From: a bacterium 336/3
GTDB lineage: Bacteria; Bacteroidota; Bacteroidia; Cytophagales; Thermonemataceae
Assembly (NCBI GenBank): GCA_001281695.1
Contig: LJIE01000001.1
Coordinates: 68,107-132,106 of the forward strand
Direction of reading: 5' to 3'
DNA: 64,000 bases
Part shown: in pieces, positions 44,946 through 52,344 of the stretch
Numbering within the stretch: the stretch's first letter is position 1
Layout: every line of letters starts with the position of its first letter
The notes under the pieces: generated by a model
Told to the model about the DNA's origin: nothing
What the model saw: the letters and a program-made list of their open reading frames with translations, nothing else
Databases searched by the model: none
Program-made: the position numbers and the translations under genes

Positions 44946-44975
44946 TTTATAATGCTCCCAGCTAAGCATTATAAA
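44946..44975 (+). other. Hairpin in the tonB leader
   Basis: The 11-bp stem TTTATAATGCT / AGCATTATAAA has an eight-base loop and is not followed by a T tract. It would lie at the very 5' end of a transcript from the sigma54-like site. A 5' stabilising hairpin or regulatory structure is possible. Confidence 0.5.
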
Positions 44976-45011
44976 CTCTTATACTATCCGCTATAAAATT
45001 TTTGAAAACCT

Positions 45012-45863
45012 ATGAACTTACAAGATTTCTGCTACCAACCTCATGTGGGGTTTGAGGGGCGTAACCAACAGTATGGAGCATACGAGCTTCGTAAAAAGTA
45101 TTCTAAAAATCTAAGTACCACGCTTTTGGTAGTGGTGTTTAGTAGTGCAACCCTTTTTGCAGCACCGATTATTAAGAGGGCTTTTTTACCTAAGGAAGAA
45201 GTAGTTAAACAAATTGATACTTCTATTGAGCCTACCACTACTCCCATTGACATTCTTCCTAAAGAGCCTGAGATTGAAAAACCGAAGGTTACTACAATTG
45301 TTATCCCTCCTATTCAACAACCACCTGTAAATCAAGAAGTATTTCAAGTAATTGAAATTAAAGACCACAAAATTGACAAGAAGCTCACAACAAATGAAGA
45401 ATTAGAAGATAAAAATACTGCTATATCCAATAAAAAACAAGATGGTGATGGAGCTGTTAATAAACCTGAAGAAACCATCACAGATGTAAAAGGTAAACTA
45501 ATGGAAGGGACAGGTACAGAGAAAGAAGATAATGAAGTAAAAGAACCTTTTATGTTAGCTCAAGATGCAGCTTTTGAGGGTGGTATCAATGAGTTTAGAA
45601 AGCAATTACAGAAACAAATTGTTTATCCATCTTTAGCTCGTAAAAAAGGCACAGAAGGAACTGTACATTTACAATTTGTAGTTGAAAAAGATGGTAGTAT
45701 TTCTAATATCAGCGTTTTGAAAGGTATTGGAGATGGTTGTGATGAAGAATCTGTAAGAGCTTTAGAGAAAATCACGAAGCGTTGGGCATCAGGTAAAGAT
45801 GCAAAAGGCAAGTCTGTTCGTGTCAGAAAAACCATTCCTATCAAATTTGCTCTCAATCAATAA
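45012..45863 (+). CDS. tonB: TonB energy transducer
   Basis: The 283-residue protein has a short cytoplasmic N-terminus with QYGAYELRKKYSKN and one membrane helix (TTLLVVVFSSATLFAAP). Its linker is rich in Pro, Lys and Glu (PPIQQPPVNQEV). The C-terminal TonB domain has AFEGGINEFRKQL and GTVHLQFVVEKDGSI, ending IPIKFALNQ. The domain contacts the TonB box of outer membrane receptors and passes on proton-motive energy. exbB and exbD are not in the window downstream, so they must be elsewhere. A sigma54-like promoter precedes it and a terminator follows. Confidence 0.95.
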   Translation: MNLQDFCYQPHVGFEGRNQQYGAYELRKKYSKNLSTTLLVVVFSSATLFAAPIIKRAFLPKEEVVKQIDTSIEPTTTPIDILPKEPEIEKPKVTTIVIPPIQQPPVNQEVFQVIEIKDHKIDKKLTTNEELEDKNTAISNKKQDGDGAVNKPEETITDVKGKLMEGTGTEKEDNEVKEPFMLAQDAAFEGGINEFRKQLQKQIVYPSLARKKGTEGTVHLQFVVEKDGSISNISVLKGIGDGCDEESVRALEKITKRWASGKDAKGKSVRVRKTIPIKFALNQ

Positions 45864-45883
45864 TTTTACTCATAATTTTTTCA

Positions 45884-45918
45884 AAAAGCCCTATGCAATT
45901 TGATAGGGCTTTTATTTT
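45884..45918 (+). terminator. Terminator after tonB
   Basis: The 11-bp stem AAAAGCCCTAT / ATAGGGCTTTT has an eight-base loop and is followed by a T-rich tract. Confidence 0.85.
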
Positions 45919-45951
45919 TTGTATTATTGTGAACAATTCCCAAAATAATCT

Positions 45952-46167
45952 ATGCAATTACACGAAAAAGTAAACTTAATATTTGGCACGTTTATGGTAG
46001 TAATATTCCTAATGGTTGGGGTATTACTCATTGTATTTCATAATTTTTTTGAAAAACCCGATTTAGCAACTTTATTAGGTTGGGCAACGATTGGATATGG
46101 TATTATTCGTTTAACACGTGTTTATAGCTTATACAAAACTTGGAGAAGAGAAACCCAAAAACGCTAA
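45952..46167 (+). CDS. Small two-helix membrane protein
   Basis: The 71-residue product has two hydrophobic segments (residues 8-28 and 38-55) and a positively charged tail (TWRRETQKR), which suggests a hairpin in the inner membrane with cytoplasmic ends. No domain is recognised. It sits between tonB and the PstS-like gene, where similar small proteins recur in Bacteroidota as far as I recall. Confidence 0.65.
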   Translation: MQLHEKVNLIFGTFMVVIFLMVGVLLIVFHNFFEKPDLATLLGWATIGYGIIRLTRVYSLYKTWRRETQKR

Positions 46168-46213
46168 ATTTTTAGTTATTTTTTTATATGTTTACGCTTT
46201 CAAAACACAAACT

Positions 46214-47131
46214 ATGATTTATAGATTAGCTGCAATTTGTTTCTTTTTAGCTTTATATGCTTGTAATTCCAATACAGAAAATAATTATGAGACAAAAAAG
46301 TACGATACACCGACTAGTGGAAGCATTACGGTGGCTGTAGATGAAGCTTTTTTACCTATTATTCAACAAGAAGCAAAAGTTTTTGAAAATGAATATGACA
46401 AGACAAAAATCAATATTGTAGTTTTACCTGAAGACAAAGCTATTCAGCTCATGCTTCGTGATAGTATAGATGCTGTCATTGTGGGCAGAGATTTGAACAG
46501 CCAAGAGAAAAAAGAGATTGAAAGGCAAAAAACAGTTGTTCGTTCTTGGGTACAAGCTTATGATGGTGTTGCAATAGTAGTACATCCTGAATCTACTGAT
46601 ACTACTTGGACTATTGAGCAACTTAAAGATTTGTTTTCAGGAAAAATAAAAAACTGGAAAGATGTGAAAGCGGGCAATGCCGATGCTGAAATTTCTATTA
46701 TTTTGGATAATGCAAACTCCAGCAATTACAACTATACTTCTACCAAATTAGAAGTTAGTGATATTTCCAAATTAAAGATTTATGCTGCCAAGTCGAATAA
46801 AACGGTTATCGAAAAAGTAAGTAAAGATAAAAATAGCATAGGCTTGGTTGGATATGGTTGGCTCAGTAACAGTGATATAGAAACTGAGAAACTCAAGTCT
46901 TCTGTAAAAGTTGTAGCCATTGCCAATATACAGCCCTCACAAGTTTCATTGCTAGAGAATACTTATCCATTTAAAAGAGAATGTTATAGTTTGGTAAAAA
47001 ATGGAAGAATGGGTTTGGCATTTGCATTTGCGAGTTATATCAATCAGGAAATTGGACAAAGAATTATACTAAAATCAGGTATTTTACCCGCAAAAATTCC
47101 AGCGAGAGAAATCGAAATCTTGAAAAAATAA
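46214..47131 (+). CDS. PstS-like substrate-binding lipoprotein
   Basis: The preferred start MIYRLAAICFFLALYAC is a lipoprotein signal with lipobox LYAC; the longer open frame overlaps the preceding small gene. The 305-residue protein belongs to the phosphate-binding (PstS-like) family: SGSITVAVDEAFLPIIQQEA is the start of the mature domain, and DAVIVGRDLNSQEK and WTIEQLKDLFSGKIKNWKDV are family blocks. No pst transport genes follow. In Bacteroidota such proteins are found next to tonB and TPR genes, so it may sense rather than import phosphate. That is inferred. Confidence 0.85.
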   Translation: MIYRLAAICFFLALYACNSNTENNYETKKYDTPTSGSITVAVDEAFLPIIQQEAKVFENEYDKTKINIVVLPEDKAIQLMLRDSIDAVIVGRDLNSQEKKEIERQKTVVRSWVQAYDGVAIVVHPESTDTTWTIEQLKDLFSGKIKNWKDVKAGNADAEISIILDNANSSNYNYTSTKLEVSDISKLKIYAAKSNKTVIEKVSKDKNSIGLVGYGWLSNSDIETEKLKSSVKVVAIANIQPSQVSLLENTYPFKRECYSLVKNGRMGLAFAFASYINQEIGQRIILKSGILPAKIPAREIEILKK

Positions 47132-47196
47132 ATACCAAACAAAAATTTCTTATATAACTTTATTTAGACTTAAACGATTATTAATTGATTAAAAAA

Positions 47197-48903
47197 ATGA
47201 GAAAACAAATTTTATCTATTTTGATGTTTGTGGGTGTAGTAGCACAAGCACAGAATATCCAGCAAGGGCTAAAGTCTATGGATATGGAACAATATAGTTC
47301 TGCTCAGAAAACTTTTGAGGATTTGGTAAAGAGCAAGCCTACAGCCGAAAATTATTACTATTTAGGATATTTTTATGCTAAAAGAGAAAATGCAGAGCTT
47401 GCGAAAGCAAATTTTGAAAAAGGTTTGGCATCAGACAAAAAGAATCTTTTGAACCAAGTTGGTTTGGGCGAAGTAAAATTGATGCAAGGTGATAAAGCAG
47501 GTGCAAAAGCCTTATTTGATGATGCTATGAGCAAATCGAAAAACAAAAACCATGACATTTTATACAGAATAGGGGAATCTTATATTGCTCATGAAGGCAG
47601 TAAAGATGCTAATGAGGCTGTTCGTATTTTGGAAATGGCTATTAAATTAAAAGATGCAACTCCAGATACTTATACAGCTCTTGCAGACGCTTATGTAGCT
47701 ACTCAAAAAGCTGAAAATGGAAAAGAAGCTTCTAAAAACTATAGCTTTGCAATTAATAGAAGTGCTGGCAAGAGTGGTAAGCCCTCTGCAAAACAAGCTG
47801 AATTACGTTTGTTAGTACCCAATCCTGATTATACTGATGTATTGAAAGAATACAAAGAATCTATGCGTCTTGACCCAAGCTATACCCCTATTTATCGTAA
47901 AATTGGTGAATTATATCAAAAAGCTGATAAATTGGATAGTGCTATTGTGTATTATGAGCGTTATATGGAGCGTTCGGAGCGTAGTGAGGAAGTTCGTTAT
48001 CGTTATGCAGTATTTTTATATCAAACTAAAAAATACGAAAAATCTCTTTCTGAACTAAAAGCTTTAGAAGGAAAAGTAAAATACCCAGAATATTATCGTT
48101 GGTTGGCTTATGCTCAACAAAAAAATGGTATGAACCAAGAAGCTAAAGCTAACTTAGATAAATTCATGGCTTCTAATCCTAAAGCTACTTTTGCTGGTGA
48201 TTATGAGTGTTATGCAAACATTGCCTTTGGATTAAAAAACCAAGATGATGCATTTTCTAATTTACGCAAAGCTTCTGATAAAGAACAAGATAATGAAAAA
48301 AGTGTAGCTTATATTGAGCGTATTGCTGATACTTTGAGTAATCAATCAAAATATAAAGAAGTAGCTGATACTTATGATGAAATTGTAAGTAAATACAAAG
48401 GGACTAAGAAAAAATATACTTATCAGTTGTATGCTGGTTACTACCGTACATTCTCTAAAGAATATGACAAAGCTGATGAAGGTTTAGCAAAAGCTATTGC
48501 TATTGCTCCTGAAGAAGCAAATGCATACCTTTTTAGAGGTGATAATAAAGTTGCCAAAAACGCAAAAGATGCTGCTGAAAAAGCTGAAGCCAAAGAATAT
48601 TACGATAAATATCTTGAAATAACAGACAAACTCATTGCAGAAGCCAAAGACAAAGAAAAAATGGCAAATAGATTGAAAGATAACAGAGCAAAAGTTTACA
48701 GATATTATGGAAATTATTTCATTGGCAAAAAAGATTTGCCTAAAGCAAAAGAATATGCACAGAAGATTTTGGATACTAAAACCAGTAAAACTGATTATGT
48801 AAAGTATGCAGAAGATATGTTAAAATTACAAGCTATTCCAACAACAAACAATACACCAAAACAAACACCTAAAACAGGTGGTACTACAAAAAAGCCTAAC
48901 TAA
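47197..48903 (+). CDS. Large secreted TPR protein
   Basis: The ATG at 47197 gives a 568-residue protein with a signal peptide ending VVAQAQ. It consists of many tetratricopeptide repeats, for instance NYYYLGYFYAKRENAELAKA, YTPIYRKIGELYQKADKLDS and YRWLAYAQQKNGMNQEAKA. The tail is Thr/Lys/Pro-rich (NNTPKQTPKTGGTTKKPN). It follows the PstS-like lipoprotein gene by 65 bases and likely belongs to the same cluster. It would act in the periplasm as a scaffold. The client is unknown. Confidence 0.85.
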   Translation: MRKQILSILMFVGVVAQAQNIQQGLKSMDMEQYSSAQKTFEDLVKSKPTAENYYYLGYFYAKRENAELAKANFEKGLASDKKNLLNQVGLGEVKLMQGDKAGAKALFDDAMSKSKNKNHDILYRIGESYIAHEGSKDANEAVRILEMAIKLKDATPDTYTALADAYVATQKAENGKEASKNYSFAINRSAGKSGKPSAKQAELRLLVPNPDYTDVLKEYKESMRLDPSYTPIYRKIGELYQKADKLDSAIVYYERYMERSERSEEVRYRYAVFLYQTKKYEKSLSELKALEGKVKYPEYYRWLAYAQQKNGMNQEAKANLDKFMASNPKATFAGDYECYANIAFGLKNQDDAFSNLRKASDKEQDNEKSVAYIERIADTLSNQSKYKEVADTYDEIVSKYKGTKKKYTYQLYAGYYRTFSKEYDKADEGLAKAIAIAPEEANAYLFRGDNKVAKNAKDAAEKAEAKEYYDKYLEITDKLIAEAKDKEKMANRLKDNRAKVYRYYGNYFIGKKDLPKAKEYAQKILDTKTSKTDYVKYAEDMLKLQAIPTTNNTPKQTPKTGGTTKKPN

Positions 48904-48925
48904 TTTTCTATAAAACAACAAAATG

Positions 48926-48960
48926 ATACCTTTGTCAGTTATTTGGCAAAGGTATTTTTT
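48926..48960 (+). terminator. Terminator after the large TPR gene
   Basis: The 9-bp stem ATACCTTTG / CAAAGGTAT has a 12-base loop and a T tract. It also contains TACCTTTG, a match to the -7 promoter consensus, so it may serve both roles. Confidence 0.7.
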
Positions 48961-48991
48961 TGCTTTACATTTGTATTTTTTGTACTCAATC

Positions 48992-49702
48992 ATGAAAAAA
49001 ATCATAGTATATCTCACTTTCAGCATTTTATTTTCTTGTGGAAATTCTTCCGAAGAGCTTTTAGAAAAAGGTAGAAACCTAATGAAAGAACAACGCCCCG
49101 AAGAGGCTATCCAGTTTTTAAACAAAGCTATTGAAAAAGATTCAAAAAATGCCGAAGCCTTTAATGCTCGTGGTGTAGCTCTTTTTGAACTTGGCAAGTA
49201 CAATGATGCCATGCTAGACTACTCTCAGGCTATTGAACTTACTCCAAATAATTATAAACCTTATTTCAATAGAGCAGAACTCAAAAAAACACTTAAGCAA
49301 ATGCCTGAAGCTCTTAAAGATTATAATGAGGCTATCAAGCTATCCCCTAAAACTGCTGATTTATATCTCAATAGAGGAGTTTTACAATATAACCTTAATA
49401 ATTTAGGACAAGCCATACAAGATTTTAGGCAGGCTTGCGTTCTTAATCCAAAAGATAAAAAAGCTTTTTATAATTTAGGAAATGTTTGTTTTGAAAAAGG
49501 AGATGATGCATCTTTGAAGGAAGCTGAAACAAATTTCAGAAAAGCTCTTGAGTTAGATAAAAAATATTCAGAAGCTTACTTAAATTTAGGACAAGTACTT
49601 ATTCGTATGAACAAGCCCGAAGATGCATGTAAAAACTTAGAAGAAGCCGAAAAACTGGGAAATACAGAAGCTAAAGAGTTAAAAACAACTATTTGTAAAT
49701 AA
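48992..49702 (+). CDS. TPR lipoprotein
   Basis: The preferred start MKKIIVYLTFSILFSCGNS gives a lipoprotein signal with lipobox LFSC; the open frame extends 23 codons upstream through the terminator stem, so the downstream start is better. The 236-residue protein has about six tetratricopeptide repeats, for example AFNARGVALFELGKYNDAML and AYLNLGQVLIRMNKPEDA. It is likely anchored in the envelope. It resembles the TPR protein at 44050 but lacks its non-lipidated signal peptide. It precedes the ABC gene by 27 bases. Confidence 0.82.
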   Translation: MKKIIVYLTFSILFSCGNSSEELLEKGRNLMKEQRPEEAIQFLNKAIEKDSKNAEAFNARGVALFELGKYNDAMLDYSQAIELTPNNYKPYFNRAELKKTLKQMPEALKDYNEAIKLSPKTADLYLNRGVLQYNLNNLGQAIQDFRQACVLNPKDKKAFYNLGNVCFEKGDDASLKEAETNFRKALELDKKYSEAYLNLGQVLIRMNKPEDACKNLEEAEKLGNTEAKELKTTICK

Positions 49703-49729
49703 TACACACAAAACCAATCATCATACGCT

Positions 49730-50662
49730 ATGAGTTCTATTCTGAGTGTTAGAAATGTAAGCAAACAATATGCAAACCATAAAGCTTTAGACAATGTAAG
49801 TTTGGATGTTCCAAGCAATAAAATTTTTGGTTTATTGGGACCAAATGGAGCAGGAAAAACCACCCTTATCCGAACTATTACCCAAATCATCAGCTTAGAT
49901 ATGGGCGAAGTGTATTTTGATGGACAAAAATTAACACCTGAGCATGTAAACCAAATGGGATACCTTCCCGAAGAACGTGGTTTGTATAAAAAAATGAAAG
50001 TTGGTGAACAACTTATTTATTTAGCTCAACTTAAAGGTTTGAGTGCTCAAGAAGCCCGAAAGAGAATCTTATATTGGGTAGAACGTTTAGATATGAAAGG
50101 TTGGGCAGAAAAAAATATTGAAGACCTATCTAAAGGAATGCAACAAAAAGTTCAGTTTGTAGCAACTGTACTACATGAACCCAAATTTTTGATATTAGAT
50201 GAGCCTTTTTCTGGCTTTGATCCTGTAAATGCAGAAATTATCAAAAATGAAATTCTTGAACTGAAAAAGAAAGGCATTACTATTTTATTTTCTACACACC
50301 GAATGGAATCCGTAGAAGAACTTTGTGATCATATTGCCCTTATTGATCGTTCCAAGAAAATTTTAGACGGCAAAACCAAAGAAATAAAGAATCAATACAA
50401 AAGCAATACCTATAAAATTTCTTATAGTGGCAACTTACAAACTTTGCCTCAAGGTATGAATATCATCAATCATCATGAGCATGAGGATGGCACAAGAGAT
50501 GCTTTGATAGGCTTGGATGCACCTATTAAATCCAACGATTTATTGGCTCATTTAATCAATCAGGTAGAAATTCATATTTTCCAAGAAAATATACCCACAA
50601 TGAACGATATTTTCATTAAATTGGTGGGTGGTTTGCCTCAGGAGGCAGAAGCTAAGGCTTAA
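49730..50662 (+). CDS. ABC transporter ATP-binding protein (NatA-like)
   Basis: The 310-residue ATPase has Walker A GPNGAGKTT, signature LSKGMQQK and Walker B FLILDEPFSGFD, followed by an H-loop His in STHRMESV. The C-terminal extension (about residues 220-310) resembles the DUF4162 domain found in Na+/ABC-2 type exporters. The usual next gene, an ABC-2 permease, is absent: a small lipoprotein and a dehydrogenase follow. The permease is either elsewhere or the ATPase serves another pump. It sits at the head of a three-gene run with short gaps. Confidence 0.93.
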   Translation: MSSILSVRNVSKQYANHKALDNVSLDVPSNKIFGLLGPNGAGKTTLIRTITQIISLDMGEVYFDGQKLTPEHVNQMGYLPEERGLYKKMKVGEQLIYLAQLKGLSAQEARKRILYWVERLDMKGWAEKNIEDLSKGMQQKVQFVATVLHEPKFLILDEPFSGFDPVNAEIIKNEILELKKKGITILFSTHRMESVEELCDHIALIDRSKKILDGKTKEIKNQYKSNTYKISYSGNLQTLPQGMNIINHHEHEDGTRDALIGLDAPIKSNDLLAHLINQVEIHIFQENIPTMNDIFIKLVGGLPQEAEAKA

Positions 50663-50677
50663 AAATCTTAATAATTC

Positions 50678-50956
50678 ATGAAAAAAATATTCTATTTTAC
50701 ATTCTGCACCATTCTTTTGGCTGCTTGTGGCTCTAACAGTAAAAAAGGAGCTTGGGAAGCAAAAGACAAAGAAAAATACGTAAAAAACTGTGTAGATAAA
50801 TACAGTAAAGATGATGCCATGAAAGCTGATGGTACAGATATGAATAAGCTTTGTGCTTGTATGGCAGGAAAGGCCGAAATAAACTATGAAAATCCAAGTG
50901 CTATAGACAAAACTGCTGAAGATAAAATTTTAGGTGAGTGCTTTATAATCAAATGA
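50678..50956 (+). CDS. Small Cys-containing lipoprotein
   Basis: The 92-residue protein starts with a lipoprotein signal (lipobox LAAC at residues 14-17). The mature part holds four further cysteines: one in KNCVDKY, two in LCACMAG and one near the end (GECFII). That C-x(n)-CxC-x(n)-C spacing suggests disulfides or metal binding in the periplasm. The family is unknown to me. It starts 15 bases after the ABC gene and overlaps the dehydrogenase gene by four bases (ATGA), so it is part of an operon. Confidence 0.7.
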   Translation: MKKIFYFTFCTILLAACGSNSKKGAWEAKDKEKYVKNCVDKYSKDDAMKADGTDMNKLCACMAGKAEINYENPSAIDKTAEDKILGECFIIK

Positions 50957-51888
50957 AGTTTTTAATTATAGACGATTTACATCCTTATTTGCTTGAGTCT
51001 TTTGAGCAAAACAACATACCTTTTTCATACCAACCTGATATTCAAAAAGATACTGTTTTTGAGACTATCCCAGAATATACAGGCATAATTGTAAGAAGCA
51101 AAATTCAAATTGATAGAGTTTTCATAGAAAAAGCCTCTCAGCTCCAAGTAGTTGGGAGAGCTGGCTCTGGTATGGATAATATTGATGTAGAAGAAGCTCT
51201 AAAACGAAATATCACACTCATCAATGCCCCTGAAGGCAACAGAGATGCTGTTGCAGAACATTGTATGGCTTTACTTTTGGGGATTCTCAATAAAATTCCC
51301 ACTGCAAACGAAGAAGTACGTCAAAAAATTTGGCTCAGAGAAACCAATAGAGGCACAGAACTTAAAGGTAAAACTGTTGGCATTATTGGTTATGGCAATA
51401 CAGGAAAAGAATTTGCTAAACGGCTAATGGGTTTTGATACAACTATCCTTGCTTACGATAGAAAGCCTTTTTATGGAAATAATTTTGCCAAAGAAAGCTC
51501 TTTAGAAGAAATTTGGGCTAAAGCAGATATTATTTCGTTTCATGTGTCTTTGGATGAAACAAGTCGAAAAATGTTTAACAAAGAATTTTTAGAGAAATTC
51601 CAAAAACCTATTTGGCTGATAAACTCCTCAAGAGGTGAAGTAGTTGATTTAGAAACTGTTTGCTCTGGTTTAAAAACTGGTAAAATTCTGGGTGCTGGTT
51701 TGGATGTTTTAGAAAATGAAAAGCTAAATACGCTAACCCAAGAGCAAGAAGCCATTTTTAACACCCTTATTTCTTTTCCCAATGTAATTTTAAGCCCTCA
51801 TGTAGCAGGCTGGACAGTAGAATCTTACAAAAAAATAAGCGAAACGCTGGCTCATAAGATTATTCATCATCTCAAACAAGTAAATTAA
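50953..51888 (+). CDS. D-2-hydroxyacid dehydrogenase (SerA-like)
   Basis: The 311-residue protein has an N-terminal catalytic half and a central NAD-binding domain with GIIGYGNTGKEFAKRL. The catalytic Arg lies in INSSRGEVVDLE, the Glu in DVLENEK, and the His in LSPHVAGWT. These fit the D-3-phosphoglycerate dehydrogenase/hydroxypyruvate reductase family. There is no C-terminal ACT or ASB domain, so it is the short form. It could make phosphohydroxypyruvate for serine synthesis or reduce another 2-oxoacid. It overlaps the preceding lipoprotein gene by four bases. Confidence 0.93.
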   Translation: MKFLIIDDLHPYLLESFEQNNIPFSYQPDIQKDTVFETIPEYTGIIVRSKIQIDRVFIEKASQLQVVGRAGSGMDNIDVEEALKRNITLINAPEGNRDAVAEHCMALLLGILNKIPTANEEVRQKIWLRETNRGTELKGKTVGIIGYGNTGKEFAKRLMGFDTTILAYDRKPFYGNNFAKESSLEEIWAKADIISFHVSLDETSRKMFNKEFLEKFQKPIWLINSSRGEVVDLETVCSGLKTGKILGAGLDVLENEKLNTLTQEQEAIFNTLISFPNVILSPHVAGWTVESYKKISETLAHKIIHHLKQVN

Positions 51889-51936
51889 TCCAAAAAACAA
51901 ATATAAGTTGATTGGATTAATAAAAATACTCTAAAA

Positions 51937-52041
51937 GCGTGGGTTTGACGCTCCAGCGAGGTGAGCGAAGACTTGTGCGTGGAAGCATTGGAGCGTCTTG
52001 ATTTTTTTTATTCTTTTTGTATCAAGACAAAAAGAATATAT
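51937..52041. repeat. GC-rich inverted-repeat element
   Basis: The stretch is much richer in GC than its surroundings. The outer arms GACGCTCCA (51947-51955) and TGGAGCGTC (51989-51997) enclose a loop with smaller repeats (AGCGAGGT, AGCGAAGA, two GCGTGG). A second stem, ATTCTTTTTGT / ACAAAAAGAAT (about 52010-52038), follows a T run. No reading frame fits. It recalls the REP-like dispersed hairpins of Bacteroidota, but I cannot compare other copies here. Confidence 0.5.
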
Positions 52042-52154
52042 ATTCAAGTAAGTTAATAATGTCAAAAAAGTAGCATTTTCATCAAGATTAGCATAAATCA
52101 AAAACCTGTTTATCAAGCAATTAACAATAAAATCTTAAACTTACCGAAATTTTC

Positions 52155-52187
52155 TTTGGTAGTTACCTAAAACTAACACTACCTTTG
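52155..52187 (+). promoter_or_regulatory. Promoter of the riboswitch transcript
   Basis: TTTG at 52155-52158 and TACCTTTG at 52180-52187 match the Bacteroidota -33 and -7 elements with a 21-base spacer. A start site near 52193-52196 would place the riboswitch aptamer at the extreme 5' end of the RNA. Confidence 0.6.
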
Positions 52188-52196
52188 CAAGAAATT

Positions 52197-52278
52197 TAAC
52201 AGGGGTGCCTAACATAACAGGCTGAGATTATACCCTACGAACCTGATGCAGGTAATGCTGACGAAGGGAGTACAAGGT
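52197..52278 (+). ncRNA. TPP riboswitch (THI element)
   Basis: The conserved THI-box blocks are present in order: AGGGGTGCC, GCTGAGATTATACCC, GAACCTGATGCAGGTAATGC and GAAGGGAG. This is the aptamer that binds thiamine pyrophosphate. It lies 67 bases before the receptor start and should lower receptor expression when thiamine pyrophosphate is plentiful. Confidence 0.93.
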
Positions 52279-52293
52279 GAATACATCAAAGGT

Positions 52294-52315
52294 GGAGCTA
52301 CCCCCTTGAAGCTCC
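52294..52315 (+). promoter_or_regulatory. Possible expression-platform hairpin
   Basis: GGAGCT and AGCTCC pair around a ten-base C-rich loop. It lies between the aptamer and the start codon, without a T tract, so translational control or an alternative fold is more likely than a terminator. Confidence 0.45.
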
Positions 52316-52344
52316 GGTGTTTCATTCATAATTTAAAATACAAC

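Noticed and set aside
51931-52116. Small minus-strand open frame across the GC-rich element
   Set aside because: It crosses two hairpins and shows no codon pattern or known motif; a non-coding element explains the region better.
52246-52344. Upstream extension of the thiamine receptor reading frame
   Set aside because: It starts inside the TPP aptamer. The signal peptide beginning at 52345 is the natural start.
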